From positions 47,449 to 111,448 of the forward strand of contig NZ_KE386797.1 in the NCBI RefSeq assembly GCF_000428765.1: a DNA stretch of 64,000 nucleotides, given 5' to 3'. The translations under genes and the position numbers were made by a program. The notes under the pieces were generated by a model. That model was not told where the DNA came from. It worked only from the letters and a program-made list of their open reading frames with translations, and did not search any database. Shown piece by piece: positions 1 through 8,180 of this stretch; the stretch's first letter is position 1; each line of letters starts with the position of its first letter. The DNA comes from Brevundimonas aveniformis DSM 17977 (GTDB lineage Bacteria > Pseudomonadota > Alphaproteobacteria > Caulobacterales > Caulobacteraceae).

Positions 1-63
1 GCTGGTGGCGGCGAAGCTCTGGGCGGCGACCATGGCGCCGTAGTTGGTGTTGATCGAGGCCAT
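1..63 (-). CDS. Flagellin, N-terminal end only (cut by window edge)
   Basis: Only the first 21 codons are inside the window. They begin MASINTNYGAMVAAQSF, almost identical to the start of the complete flagellin gene just upstream (276-980), so this is a second copy in a tandem flagellin array read on the same strand. The start at 63 is supported by that match. Its leader and sigma-54-type promoter (139-154) have the same spacing as in the neighbouring copy. The rest of the gene lies outside the window. Confidence 0.85.
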   Translation of the reverse strand, partial: MASINTNYGAMVAAQSFAATS

Positions 64-138
64 TTTGGCGCTCTCCTTGTCTTCGACATGTCCGGCCGTC
101 GTTTTGACGACCAGGAGCGTTTTGCTCGCCCACGTCCA

Positions 139-154
139 TGCAAGTACCGGGCCA
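139..154 (-). promoter_or_regulatory. Sigma-54-type promoter of the partial flagellin gene
   Basis: On the minus strand the sequence is TGGCCC-N5-TTGCA, one base off the core -24/-12 consensus TGGCAC-N5-TTGC. The TTGC element ends about 76 bases before the flagellin start codon. The second flagellin gene has the same element at the same distance (1055-1070). Sigma-54 control of late flagellin genes is established in Caulobacter. Confidence 0.65.
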
Positions 155-218
155 GAAGTTTAGGTTAAATGCTTATTATTCATAGATTTCTTGAAACAGA
201 CTGCGATCCACGCACGAG

Positions 219-242
219 TGCGCCGGGCTTTCGCCCGGCGCA
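219..242 (-). terminator. Hairpin downstream of the complete flagellin gene
   Basis: A perfect 10-bp stem (TGCGCCGGGC with its complement) closes on a TTTC loop 34 bases after the flagellin stop codon. No clear T-run follows on the minus strand, so termination or mRNA 3' protection is inferred from position and stem strength only. Confidence 0.5.
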
Positions 243-275
243 TCGCCCGATGGAGATGAGGGGTTTGGATCAGGC

Positions 276-980
276 CTAGCGGAACAGGCCGAGCAGGGCC
301 GAACCGGCCTGGTTGGCGATGGACAGCGCCTGGACGCCGAGCTGCTGCTTGGTCTGCAGGGCCGTCAGTCGGGCGGATTCCTTGGCCATGTCCGCATCGA
401 CCAGATTGCCGGCCCCGGCTTCCAGAGCGTCCTGGAGCTTCTGGGTGAAGGCCTGCTGGCGCTCGTAGGATTTCGCGTTGGTACCGATCGTCTGAAGGGC
501 GCCGGCCCAGGCGTCGATGGCCGTCTGAACGTTGGCGGCGGTCGCGGCGCTGGCGGCGTTGAGCGTGTAGGTTGGGGTCGTCAGGGCGTTGGTGCCGTCG
601 AAGACGGCCGCCGTCACCGACGCCGTGATCTCGCTGCTCAGAGCGGTGTAATCATTCTCGTAGGCGGTCGTATTGCCACCCGCCTCGATGGCGGCGGCCA
701 GAGCCTTCATTTCGGTCAGCGCGGCCATGATGGTGTCACCCGCGGCCAGGCCGACATCGGCGATCGCCTGCTGGCGGGACAGGTTGTTCATGGTGGCGTC
801 GAGCGCCTTGGAATTCGCACGCTGAGTCAAGGCGACGGCCCAAACCGCGCCGTTGTCCTTGGCGTTGGCAATTTTCAGACCGGTGGTGATCCGGTTCTGG
901 ACCTTGTCGAGCTCGCGTCCCGTGGCGGCAAAGCTCTGAGCGGCGATCATCGCGCCGTAGTTCGTATTGATCGAGGCCAT
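276..980 (-). CDS. Flagellin (short type, 234 aa)
   Basis: This is the subunit of the flagellar filament, exported by the flagellar type III system. The N-terminal D0/D1 block (MASINTNYGAMIAAQSFAAT) and the C-terminal block ending in NQAGSALLGLFR are both present. The central part is short, with no D2/D3 domains, as usual in Caulobacterales flagellins (about 270 aa; this one is shorter). The reading frame is open 24 codons further upstream, but that part is leader: the start at 980 matches the conserved MASINTNYG start and the other flagellin copy. FlaF and FlbT lie just upstream on the same strand, which fits post-transcriptional control of this mRNA. Confidence 0.93.
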   Translation of the reverse strand: MASINTNYGAMIAAQSFAATGRELDKVQNRITTGLKIANAKDNGAVWAVALTQRANSKALDATMNNLSRQQAIADVGLAAGDTIMAALTEMKALAAAIEAGGNTTAYENDYTALSSEITASVTAAVFDGTNALTTPTYTLNAASAATAANVQTAIDAWAGALQTIGTNAKSYERQQAFTQKLQDALEAGAGNLVDADMAKESARLTALQTKQQLGVQALSIANQAGSALLGLFR

Positions 981-1054
981 TTTGGCGTCCTTGCTGTCTT
1001 CGACATGTCCGACGCCCTTTTGGCGACGGGAGCGTTTTGCTCGGAACGACAAGG
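981..1054 (-). promoter_or_regulatory. Conserved flagellin 5' leader
   Basis: The stretch between the sigma-54 element and the flagellin start is strongly similar to the leader of the other copy (64-138). Shared blocks are GAGCAAAACGCTC, able to form a GAGC/GCTC hairpin, then CAAAA, then GGACATGTCGAAGACA, then CGCCAAAATG. In Caulobacter, FlbT represses flagellin translation and stability through the 5' leader of fljK mRNA. I infer that this leader is the FlbT target here; binding has not been shown. Confidence 0.55.
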
Positions 1055-1070
1055 AGCAACGACCGGGCCA
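1055..1070 (-). promoter_or_regulatory. Sigma-54-type promoter of the flagellin gene
   Basis: The minus strand reads TGGCCC-N5-TTGCT, one mismatch from TGGCAC-N5-TTGCT, with the TTGC 75 bases before the start codon at 980. The match in sequence and spacing to 139-154 makes a chance hit unlikely. Confidence 0.65.
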
Positions 1071-1197
1071 GTCCAGGCCGCGCGCGCGATCCGTTTATTT
1101 ACAAGGGATTGTCGATCATCCGCCCCAGCGGCGGGCAAGTCTTAACAAGGAAGAAATTTCCAGGCCGGGCAGAGATTGCCGAGTCGTAAATGCCAGA

Positions 1198-1569
1198 TCA
1201 GGCCGGGACGGCCTCTGTGCCGGGACCGCCCAGCCCCTGCATGATCATCTTGTTGATGTCGATGAGCGTCTCGAAGTCCTCATCGCCCTTCATGATCTCG
1301 GACGTATGGCGCGAAACGAACAGGCTGAGAGATATGATGCTGGCACGCATCTGGACGGGCAGACCATTGGATTCATCCGCGCACGACCCGGCCAGGGTCG
1401 ACCACACCTGGCGGTTCCAGCCGAGCGCATCTATGCGCGTGGCGAAATCCTTGGGATCCGCCAGCGAGGCTGCAATCAGGGCACGGGTGACCTGACCGAA
1501 CAGCCGGTACTCCAGCGCGCGCGGGCTTTCAGTCCGCTGGGCTGTCTGCTGATAGGCCTGAAGCCCCAT
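1198..1569 (-). CDS. flaF: Flagellar biosynthesis regulator FlaF (123 aa)
   Basis: FlaF is needed for flagellin synthesis and secretion in alphaproteobacteria and acts as a flagellin chaperone or positive factor opposite FlbT. The protein begins [20 protein letters not shown] and carries the family pattern ([26 protein letters not shown]-type helix), at the usual length. The longer open frame upstream lies inside flbT in another frame, so the start at 1569 is preferred; this still overlaps the end of flbT by 41 bases. The long overlap suggests translational coupling. It sits between flbT and the flagellin genes, all on one strand. Confidence 0.88.
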   Translation of the reverse strand: MGLQAYQQTAQRTESPRALEYRLFGQVTRALIAASLADPKDFATRIDALGWNRQVWSTLAGSCADESNGLPVQMRASIISLSLFVSRHTSEIMKGDEDFETLIDINKMIMQGLGGPGTEAVPA

Positions 1570-1954
1570 GCCCCAATCTCTCGTCTTCGTATTCGATGAG
1601 TTTGCGGGCCGCGAGCAGCCCCTTGTAGTATTCACGCGCCATGACGTGACGTGAGGCGGCAACGCACAGGGCCAGAACCTCGGGGTTCTTGATCACGCCC
1701 ATGAACTCGGTCAGGCGCTGGGCGAAGTCGTCGTAGAATTTCTCGGCCGACCCTTCGTCCAGGTACATCATCATCACCGGGAAATAGATGCGGCGCGCCG
1801 GCGTCGTGGCGTCTTCAGGCTGAAGGATGTCCTTTTCGCGCAGGACCGAAGCCTTGTTCTGAAGAATGAGCACGCCACGCTTGTCGCCATTCTGGACGAC
1901 AGCGCCGTTGAGGACGAAACGCTCCCCCGGTTTCAGCGACAATTTGAGCGGCAT
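1529..1954 (-). CDS. flbT: Flagellin mRNA repressor FlbT (141 aa)
   Basis: FlbT is a small cytoplasmic RNA-binding regulator that represses flagellin translation until the hook is complete. The sequence starts [20 protein letters not shown] and continues with [10 protein letters not shown] and [15 protein letters not shown], the recognisable FlbT pattern, over its usual length. It is the first gene of the flbT-flaF pair, followed by the flagellin genes, as in Caulobacter. A TTAA-rich near-palindrome lies upstream (2023-2041). Confidence 0.93.
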   Translation of the reverse strand: MPLKLSLKPGERFVLNGAVVQNGDKRGVLILQNKASVLREKDILQPEDATTPARRIYFPVMMMYLDEGSAEKFYDDFAQRLTEFMGVIKNPEVLALCVAASRHVMAREYYKGLLAARKLIEYEDERLGHGASGLSADSPAD

Positions 1955-2022
1955 TCAGCCCTCCACGAGCCCCATCCGTAGCGATGGGTGGTTAATCCCC
2001 CGTGTCCTGTCTGGCGATTTAT

Positions 2023-2041
2023 GGTTAGCGGCGGATTAACC
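2023..2041. promoter_or_regulatory. TTAA-N7-CTAA-like palindrome upstream of flbT
   Basis: The sequence GGTTAGCGGCGGATTAACC is an inverted repeat that resembles the CtrA box TTAA-N7-TTAA, with one mismatch in the second half. It overlaps the pcm stop codon, 69-87 bases before the flbT start. A further GGTTAAT half-site lies near 1990-1996. CtrA control of flagellar genes is known in Caulobacter; its action here is inferred. Confidence 0.3.
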
Positions 2042-2674
2042 CTCGCGGGCCACCCCGTCGACCAGAGGCACAAAGCGCACCTCGATCAGACTCTCACGGC
2101 GAAAGGTGCCGCCCTCCTCGGCCACATAGCGGTGCAGGAACTGCGAGCCGGCCTTGCCGACCGGTGCCACCATGATACCCCCGGGCTTGAGCTGGGCGAT
2201 CAGATCGTGAGGCTCATGCGGTGCCGCAGCGGTCACCATGATGCGATCAAACGGGGCCTGCTCCGGCCAGCCTTTCGATCCATCGCCATGCCGGGTGATG
2301 ACATTGTCCAGGCCCAGGTGCTTGAACCGCGCCTCCGCCTCCGCGAGCAACGGTCGATACCTTTCGACCGAATAGACGAAGCGAGCCAGCCTCGACAGGA
2401 CCGCCGCCTGATAGCCCGAGCCGGTCCCGATCTCGAGCACCCGGTGGCGCGGCCCGACTTCCAACGCCTGGGTCATCAGGCCGACGACGAAGGGCTGGCT
2501 GATGGTCTGGGCGCAGTCGATGGGAAGCGCGGAATCCTCCCAGGCCTGATCGAGGAATTGCGGATGGACGAAGGCGGCGCGGTCGACCCTCTCCATCGCC
2601 TCGAGCACGCGCGCGTCCGTCACGCCCTGACGGCGCAGGCCGAGGATCAGGCGGGCGGCGCGTTCGTCGGTCAT
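2036..2674 (-). CDS. pcm: Protein-L-isoaspartate O-methyltransferase (212 aa)
   Basis: Pcm uses S-adenosylmethionine to methylate damaged isoaspartyl residues so that they can be repaired. The SAM-binding motif LEIGTGSGYQAAVL is clear near residue 80. The family blocks DRAAFV, YEDSALPI-like (WEDSALPIDCAQTISQPFVV) and KPGGIMVAPVG are in order, and the length is typical. The gene overlaps the upstream small lipoprotein gene by 4 bases (ATGA). Together with surE and serS upstream it forms the widespread serS-surE-pcm arrangement. Confidence 0.95.
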   Translation of the reverse strand: MTDERAARLILGLRRQGVTDARVLEAMERVDRAAFVHPQFLDQAWEDSALPIDCAQTISQPFVVGLMTQALEVGPRHRVLEIGTGSGYQAAVLSRLARFVYSVERYRPLLAEAEARFKHLGLDNVITRHGDGSKGWPEQAPFDRIMVTAAAPHEPHDLIAQLKPGGIMVAPVGKAGSQFLHRYVAEEGGTFRRESLIEVRFVPLVDGVAREG

Positions 2675-3132
2675 GGCCGTCGGCGCCTCATGGTCAAGCG
2701 GCGAACGCGAATGGCGTCATTACCTTCGAGCGTTTCATACAATTGCCCCCGTATCGACACCTCGGCGCCGTGCCAGCGATCCCGCTGGGCCAAGTCGCGT
2801 TGCTGAATGATAAGGGGCAACCGTTGTCCGTCAGGCGTCACCAGTTCGCCATTGACCAGACTGTCTGTGCTAAAAACCTCCAGCCGCCCCCTGACACGGC
2901 ATTCGCCAGAAGTGGCGCAGCCGGAGTCCACCCAAGGTCGGTCAAATGGATCGCGAGCGCCGGGACGAGCGGCGCAGGCCGCCACCGTCAGTCCCACCGC
3001 CGCCAAGACGGCGAGCAGACTGGCGCTATTGTGTCCAAGAAAACGGCGGAGGGGATTGAAGGCAGATCCTTGCCGCAGAGATCTACCCCTCACCCTTCGC
3101 GCAGCCGGCCGCTCCGCTTGCCGGGCGCTCAT
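2671..3132 (-). CDS. Small lipoprotein-like protein between surE and pcm (up to 153 aa)
   Basis: Function not recognised. The frame encodes a hydrophobic segment ending in a cysteine (LLAVLAAVGLTVAAC, about residues 39-53), which looks like a lipoprotein signal. A mature domain of about 100 residues follows, rich in beta-type sequence and ending in a basic MRRRRP tail. The ATG at 3132 places about 30 basic N-terminal residues inside a stretch that resembles the REP-like repeats elsewhere in the window. A later start such as the TTG at 3038 would give a more normal signal sequence. It is 4-bp coupled to pcm, so probably co-transcribed with it. Confidence 0.6.
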   Translation of the reverse strand: MSARQAERPAARRVRGRSLRQGSAFNPLRRFLGHNSASLLAVLAAVGLTVAACAARPGARDPFDRPWVDSGCATSGECRVRGRLEVFSTDSLVNGELVTPDGQRLPLIIQQRDLAQRDRWHGAEVSIRGQLYETLEGNDAIRVRRLTMRRRRP

Positions 3133-3172
3133 CGACCCTCTCCCGCCGGGAAAGGGAATATGTGCGTCGCCC

Positions 3173-3961
3173 TCATTTCCCCCTCAGCCTGGGCGGGGCG
3201 CCGCCGAGGACGGACTTGAGGTCGTGGACGGTCTGGTGGTGGGTCAGGTCGATGTGTAACGGCGTGACCGAGATCTTGCCCTCGGCGATGGCGCGCAGGT
3301 CCGTGCCCTCGGCCGGGCTCTGTTCGCCGGCACGAAAACCCATCCAGTAGTAATCGCGGCCCCGCAGGTCAGTGCGGCGGATCGCGTGCATCTCGGCCAG
3401 GTCGCGGAAGCCCTGGCTCGTCACCTCGACCGTCTTGACCAGATCCGGCGGGAGATTGGGGAAGTTGAGGTTCATCACCACACTGTCGGACCAGCCGGCC
3501 TCCATCAGGCGCTGGATGATGCCGGGCGCGAAGGCCTCCGCCGTTTCATAGTGGGCGATGACCTCGTCGTGGAACCGTTCGAGCGACTGGGACAGGGCGA
3601 TGGAGCGAATGCCCATGGCCATGCCCTGAAGGGCGCCGGCGACCGTGCCGGAATAGGAGACGTCCTCCCCGACATTGGCCCCGCGATTGACCCCCGACAG
3701 GATCAGGTCGGGCCGCTTGGGCATCAGGTCATTGACCGCCAGGACGACGCAGTCGGTCGGGGTGCCGGTGACGGCAAACCGCTTGTCGCTGAACCGGTGC
3801 ACGCGCATCGGCTCGGTCAGGGTGATGCCTCGCCCCTTGCCCGACTGTTCGACCGCGGGCGCGCAGACCCAGACATCGTCCGACAGGGTGCGGGCGATGC
3901 GTTCGAGACAGGCTAGGCCGTCTGCTTCGATGCCGTCGTCGTTGGTGAGGAGGATGCGCAT
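3173..3961 (-). CDS. surE: 5'/3'-nucleotidase SurE (262 aa)
   Basis: SurE is a metal-dependent nucleoside monophosphate phosphatase linked to stationary-phase survival. The N-terminal metal-binding motif NDDG is at residues 7-10 (MRILLTNDDGIEADG). The second conserved block, LSGVNRGANVGEDVSYSGTV, is present and intact. Length is normal. It lies between serS and pcm on the same strand; a REP-like repeat separates it from serS. Confidence 0.96.
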   Translation of the reverse strand: MRILLTNDDGIEADGLACLERIARTLSDDVWVCAPAVEQSGKGRGITLTEPMRVHRFSDKRFAVTGTPTDCVVLAVNDLMPKRPDLILSGVNRGANVGEDVSYSGTVAGALQGMAMGIRSIALSQSLERFHDEVIAHYETAEAFAPGIIQRLMEAGWSDSVVMNLNFPNLPPDLVKTVEVTSQGFRDLAEMHAIRRTDLRGRDYYWMGFRAGEQSPAEGTDLRAIAEGKISVTPLHIDLTHHQTVHDLKSVLGGAPPRLRGK

Positions 3962-3964
3962 CTA

Positions 3965-4145
3965 GCGGGCCTCAGTGATCCTTCTCCCCTTGCGGGAGAA
4001 GGTGACCGAGCGGAGCGAGGTCGGATGAGGGGTCGCGCTGACCTTTAAGCAGGGTGCGGCGGATAGGCCTGGAGCGGACAGGACGGCGCGACCCCTCATC
4101 CGGCCCTCCGGGCCACCTTCTCCCGCAAGGGGAGAAGGAAACGAT
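3965..4145. repeat. REP-like inverted repeat pair between serS and surE
   Basis: Two arms face each other. The left (about 3978-4040) reads CTTCTCCCCTTGCGGGAGAA, then GGTCGGATGAGGGGTCGCGC. The right (about 4086-4140) reads GCGCGACCCCTCATCCG, then CCACCTTCTCCCGCAAGGGG. The right unit recurs almost unchanged at 6977-7029. It could fold into a long hairpin between the two genes. It looks like a dispersed intergenic repeat family rather than a coding sequence. Confidence 0.75.
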
Positions 4146-4148
4146 GCG

Positions 4149-5633
4149 TCAGCCCACATAGTCCGCGCCTCCCATGTAGGCCTGGAGCGCCGCCGGGACG
4201 GCGATGCGGCCATCGTCCTGCTGGTAGTTTTCCATGACGGCGACGAGGGTGCGGCCGACGGCGAGGCCCGAGCCGTTGAGGGTGTGAACGAACTCGGTCT
4301 TCTTTTCGCCGGCGCGCTTGAAACGGGCGTCCATGCGGCGGGCCTGGAAGTCGCCGCAGTTGGAGCAGGAGCTGATCTCGCGATACGTCCCCTGGCTGGG
4401 AAGCCAGACTTCGAGGTCGTAGGTCTTGCGGGCCGAAAAGCCCATGTCGCCCTTGCACAGCAGCACCCGCTGGAACGGCAGGTCGAGCGCCTTCAAGACC
4501 GCCTCGGCGCATTCGGTCATGCGCTCGTGCTCGGCGTTGGAATCCTCAGGGCGGGTGATGGAGACCAACTCGACCTTGGAGAACTGATGCTGACGGATCA
4601 GCCCGCGCGTATCACGCCCCGCCGACCCGGCCTCAGCCCGGAAACAGGGCGTCAGCGCGGTCAGGCGCATGGGGGTGGCGAGGTCGTCCTCGGAGAGGAT
4701 CTGTTCGCGGACGAGGTTAGTGAGGGAGACTTCGGCGGTGGGGATGAGCCAGTGTTTCGATTGAACCGACCGAGCTTTGATCTGGTCCACGAGGTCGATG
4801 AAGAAATCACCATCCGCCAACCAGTCTGCCTCGTCGTAGCCGCCATTTTCGAAACGCTCTCGGAAAAAATCGAGCACGTCAGAAGAGTCAAAACCCTCAG
4901 CCACGAGGTGAGCGCGCTGCGAGAAATGCTTGATCAGTGGCTCTTCCGCGAGGCTCACCGTCTGAAAGAGGTCTAGCTCGAACTTCGGCAACTGCCCCGT
5001 CCCGAACATGGCGTCGTCGCGAACGAGGTAGGGCGGATTGACCTCCAGATAGCCGTGCTGGCCCGTCTGCATGTCGAGCATGAACTGGCCGATGGCGCGT
5101 TCGAGCCGGGCCAGGCCGCCTTTCAGAACGGCGAAGCGCGCGCCCGACATGCGGGCTGCGGCTTCGAAGTCGAGCAGGCCCAGCGCCTCGCCCAGATCAG
5201 CATGGTCCTTGGCCGGGCCATCGCGGCGGGGCGTGCCGACCGCGTCGCCGACCTGGACGTTGTCGTGCTCGTCGTCGCCATCGGGCACATCGTCGGCGGC
5301 GAGGTTCTTCAGGCCGGCCAGCAGGTCACGCAGCGCCGCGCCCTTGGCGGCCTCGATGGCCTCGTTGGCGGCGATTGAGCCCTTGAGCGTTTCGACCTCG
5401 GCCTTCAGGCGGTCGGCCTCGGCCATGTCCTTCTTGCCCATGGCGGCGCCGATGGCTTTGGAGGCGGCGTTGCGCTGGGCCAGGGCGTCCTGACCGACGG
5501 TCTGGGCCGCGCGCAGGTCGCGGTCGAGTGACAGGATTTCGGCGACCACGGCGTCGGCGTTCTCAACGCCGCGCGAGGTCCAGCCGGCGATATAGGCGTC
5601 GGGGTTTTCGCGGATGGCCTTGATGTCGTGCAT
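4149..5633 (-). CDS. serS: Seryl-tRNA synthetase with an internal insertion (494 aa)
   Basis: SerRS charges tRNA-Ser and tRNA-Sec. The N-terminal start [18 protein letters not shown] and the tRNA-binding coiled coil are followed by a class II core: motif 2 ([22 protein letters not shown]) and motif 3 ([20 protein letters not shown]). Bacterial SerRS is usually about 425 aa. The extra length is one block of about 65 residues between [12 protein letters not shown] and [14 protein letters not shown], encoded by about 4755-4955. That block is acidic and its DNA looks less GC-rich than the rest. All catalytic motifs remain, so the enzyme is probably active. Confidence 0.95.
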   Translation of the reverse strand: MHDIKAIRENPDAYIAGWTSRGVENADAVVAEILSLDRDLRAAQTVGQDALAQRNAASKAIGAAMGKKDMAEADRLKAEVETLKGSIAANEAIEAAKGAALRDLLAGLKNLAADDVPDGDDEHDNVQVGDAVGTPRRDGPAKDHADLGEALGLLDFEAAARMSGARFAVLKGGLARLERAIGQFMLDMQTGQHGYLEVNPPYLVRDDAMFGTGQLPKFELDLFQTVSLAEEPLIKHFSQRAHLVAEGFDSSDVLDFFRERFENGGYDEADWLADGDFFIDLVDQIKARSVQSKHWLIPTAEVSLTNLVREQILSEDDLATPMRLTALTPCFRAEAGSAGRDTRGLIRQHQFSKVELVSITRPEDSNAEHERMTECAEAVLKALDLPFQRVLLCKGDMGFSARKTYDLEVWLPSQGTYREISSCSNCGDFQARRMDARFKRAGEKKTEFVHTLNGSGLAVGRTLVAVMENYQQDDGRIAVPAALQAYMGGADYVG

Positions 5634-5843
5634 GGTCTTGTCGTCGTTCTGGGAGGATGGAACCGTCTAGCGGCTGATGCGGAGTCGGGCAACGCGGGTG
5701 GCATGAGAGGTGAGTAAGGAGACGGGCATCGTGCCCCTTTTCACCTGAGCGCGACGGATCCCGATCCCTTAAATCCGCCCTCGCCTGCATCCAACGGTCC
5801 GCCAGCGGGCCTCTCACCTGTGAAAGCAGAACGAGAGCTCCTC

Positions 5844-6911
5844 ATGATCCGACATTGTGCCGCCGTTTGCGCGGTCGCCATCACCCTCGCCATCAGCCCG
5901 GCGGCCACCGCCCAGCCGGGGCCGCCGCCGGATGCGGCGAGCGTCAGCCTGACGCCGGACCAGAACCGGGCGGTCGTCCTGGCGCTGGCCGAGGTGCTGC
6001 GCCAGCGGTTCGCCTTTCGCGATCGCAGCGCCGCCATCGCCGACGAGATCGAGGCCATGGAACGCCGGGGCGAATTTCGCGACGCGCGCACCGCCGCCGA
6101 GCTGATGGCGCTGATCGAAAGCCGGGTCGCGCCGGTGGTCAATGACCGGCATTTCCGCGTGCGCTATTTTGGCCCGGAAATGGTGGCCGGCTTCCAGGAG
6201 GGGCCGCCGTCAGCCGAGGATCTGGCCGCCTATCATGAGGAGATGCGGCTGCGCGGATCGGAGATCCCGGAGGTGCGCTGGCTGGACGGCAATGTCGGCT
6301 ATCTGCGGATCAACCGGTTTCTGGACGCCCCGCCCTTCACCGAGAAACTGGCCGCCGCCATGGGGATGTTGGCCGACACCGGCGCCCTGATCATCGATGT
6401 GCGGGGCGCGCCGGGCGGAGAGCCGGCCGGGGTGGCCAACGTCATCGGCCATCTGGTCGACCAGCCGACGCCGACCGTTCACGTCGCCGATCCCGGCGAC
6501 CCCGAAGGCGCGCGCACCGTCCATGCCCAGCCGCGGACGCCCGCCTTTACGGGACGCCCGGTGTTCGTGCTGATCGACAGCGAGACCGGGTCGGGCGCCG
6601 AGGAGTTCGCCTACGACCTTCAGGCCATGGGCCGCGCCACCCTGGTCGGTCAGACCACCTGGGGCGGGGCCACGCCGGGCGGCTATCGCCCGCTGGCGGA
6701 AGGCTTCGTCGCCTTCATCCCGATGGCCGTCGTTACCAACACGATCACCGGAACCAACTGGGAGGGCGTCGGCGTGCGGCCCGACGTCGAGGCGCCGGCC
6801 GACCAGGCGCTGGACGTCGCGCACCGGCTGGCGCTGGAGGCGATCCTGCGCGACGCCGACGGGGTGCGACGGGCCATTGCCGAGGAAGGGCTGGAGGGAT
6901 TGGGGGACTGA
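5844..6911 (+). CDS. S41-family (CtpA/IRBP-like) peptidase, secreted (355 aa)
   Basis: The protein begins with a signal peptide (MIRHCAAVCAVAITLAIS, cleavage near AATAQ). It then has a helical N-terminal domain and a C-terminal S41 fold. Diagnostic blocks are VGYLRINRFLD, ALIIDVRGAPGGEP and, with the likely nucleophile serine, DSETGSGAEEFAYDLQ, then GATPGGYRPL. There is no obvious PDZ domain, which resembles tricorn/IRBP-type members. An ATG eight codons upstream (5820) is possible; 5844 gives a cleaner signal peptide. It is divergent from serS and no partner gene is evident. Confidence 0.85.
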   Translation: MIRHCAAVCAVAITLAISPAATAQPGPPPDAASVSLTPDQNRAVVLALAEVLRQRFAFRDRSAAIADEIEAMERRGEFRDARTAAELMALIESRVAPVVNDRHFRVRYFGPEMVAGFQEGPPSAEDLAAYHEEMRLRGSEIPEVRWLDGNVGYLRINRFLDAPPFTEKLAAAMGMLADTGALIIDVRGAPGGEPAGVANVIGHLVDQPTPTVHVADPGDPEGARTVHAQPRTPAFTGRPVFVLIDSETGSGAEEFAYDLQAMGRATLVGQTTWGGATPGGYRPLAEGFVAFIPMAVVTNTITGTNWEGVGVRPDVEAPADQALDVAHRLALEAILRDADGVRRAIAEEGLEGLGD

Positions 6912-7042
6912 GGGGAGTGTGCGTCTCCTCCCCGTCGCTGCGTGGCAGGGAGGAGACGAGGCGGACGGGGCAGCGCGACCCCTCATCCGAGCCGCTGCGC
7001 GGCCCACCTTCTCCCGCAAGGGGGGAAGGACTAGGGTTGGGC
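6912..7042. repeat. REP-like repeat between the S41 peptidase and GFA genes
   Basis: The unit GCGCGACCCCTCATCCG, followed by CCACCTTCTCCCGCAAGGGG, matches the right arm at 4086-4140. It is preceded by the inverted pair TCTCCTCCC and GGGAGGAGA (6925-6957). The repeat ends within about 15 bases of the next start codon. Confidence 0.65.
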
Positions 7043-7447
7043 ATGACCCAGCGCATAGCCTCCTGCATCTGCGGACAATTGACCGCGACCGTGATGGGGG
7101 AGCCGGTGCGGGTGTCGGTGTGCCACTGTCTGAACTGCAAGCGGCGGTCAGGCTCTGCGTTCGCGGTGCAGGCGCGGTTTCCGGCGGATCAGGTGGCGAT
7201 GGCGGGCGAGGCCCGGACCTTCCAGCTGACCGGCGACAGCGGCGGAACCGCGACCTTCTCCTTCTGCCCTTCCTGCGGCGTCACGGTCGCCTATGTGAAC
7301 GGCGGCCATCCCGAGATCGAGGGGCTGGTGGCCATCCCGGTCGGCACCTTCGCCGAGGTCGATTTCCCGGCGCCGGGGGTGGAGGTCTACCGCGAGCGCA
7401 AGTGCCCATGGGTGGAGGTGACGGGGGATGTGGAGCGGTGGGAGTGA
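7043..7447 (+). CDS. GFA (CENP-V/glutathione-dependent formaldehyde-activating enzyme-like) family protein (134 aa)
   Basis: This is a small zinc-binding beta-fold protein. The family cysteines are present as CICG (near residue 8), CHCLNCKRRSG (near 27) and FCPSCG (near 74), the pattern that binds two zinc ions. It ends with the family-typical YRERKCPWVEV. An open frame reaches upstream to 6917 but runs through the REP-like repeat, so ATG 7043 is chosen. Substrates of most GFA-fold proteins are unknown, and the formaldehyde role should not be assumed. Confidence 0.85.
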   Translation: MTQRIASCICGQLTATVMGEPVRVSVCHCLNCKRRSGSAFAVQARFPADQVAMAGEARTFQLTGDSGGTATFSFCPSCGVTVAYVNGGHPEIEGLVAIPVGTFAEVDFPAPGVEVYRERKCPWVEVTGDVERWE

Positions 7448-7461
7448 GGTGCAAAGCGCTC

Positions 7462-8157
7462 CTATTCGGCTGTGCCTGACCTCAGACGGTCCGCTTCCCA
7501 CTGCCGGTAGGAAGTGCCCTTACCCGCGACCTTCCAAGCCTCCTGACCGTTCGTAGCGCGGCCATTCAAAACCGCTCCGGCAGCGCTTGCGCTCTTGAAC
7601 GCATAGTCTTGCGAGAAAACCCTCATGTCGCCAGCTTCAACCAAGACTCCCGCTTTCACGAGATCGGCAAAGAGGTCGGCGTAGGAGTGGGTCGCGGTTC
7701 CTTCCCAAGCTCTACGACCTCGAGATCCTGCAAGAACCACAAGTTCACCGTTCTCAAATCGCGCGCGCCCGTCGATATTATGTTTGGGCGTTTTGAGCTC
7801 GAACAGCACTTCTGCTTCGCCTTGCTCCACAACCATCGTGGTCGCGCTCTTTGACGGCCTTGTGTTCTCCAAGAAGCAATCGATGCGAACTGCAGGCAGG
7901 ATAGCAAATACGTAGTCTAAGAACGCCTCCATGCTTGCGCGCGCGGCTTCAGGCAGCGGAGTTGACGATCCCGAGGTCCCATTTGCGAGCGTGACTACGC
8001 CAGCCTTTGCCGCTTGGCCAATCAACCGACCTTCAAGGTATCGCACGTGGGCTTTGTGCAGGGTGTTTGACTGGGTGGTTATTACCACTGCGTCGGTCCA
8101 CCAATCCTTATTTAGGCAACTATATACCTGCTTGACCCACACTGACATTTGGGTCAA
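7462..8157 (-). pseudogene. C-terminal part of an interrupted GIY-YIG/DUF4357 protein
   Basis: From LNKDWWTDAVVIT onward this is the second half of a GIY-YIG nuclease-family protein. The block KAHVRYLEGRLIGQAAKAG closes the nuclease domain and the C-terminal FKSASAAGAVLNGRATNGQEAWKV is typical of DUF4357. The first half is at 10309-10596. The two are separated by an IS1595-type element (8115-10329). Removing the element and one copy of its 8-bp duplication joins the halves in frame as ...NHDLNK-DWWTD..., giving a protein of about 303 aa. The first 17 codons of the present frame, from ATG 8157, come from the element end and duplication, so a truncated protein could still be made. Confidence 0.88.
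8107..8114. repeat. Target-site duplication, left copy
   Basis: CTTATTTA directly precedes the element's left end. The same eight bases follow its right end at 10330-10337. Eight bases is the duplication length known for IS1595-family transposition. Confidence 0.9.
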
Positions 8158-8180
8158 TCTCCGTAATAGGAGACAGGCCG

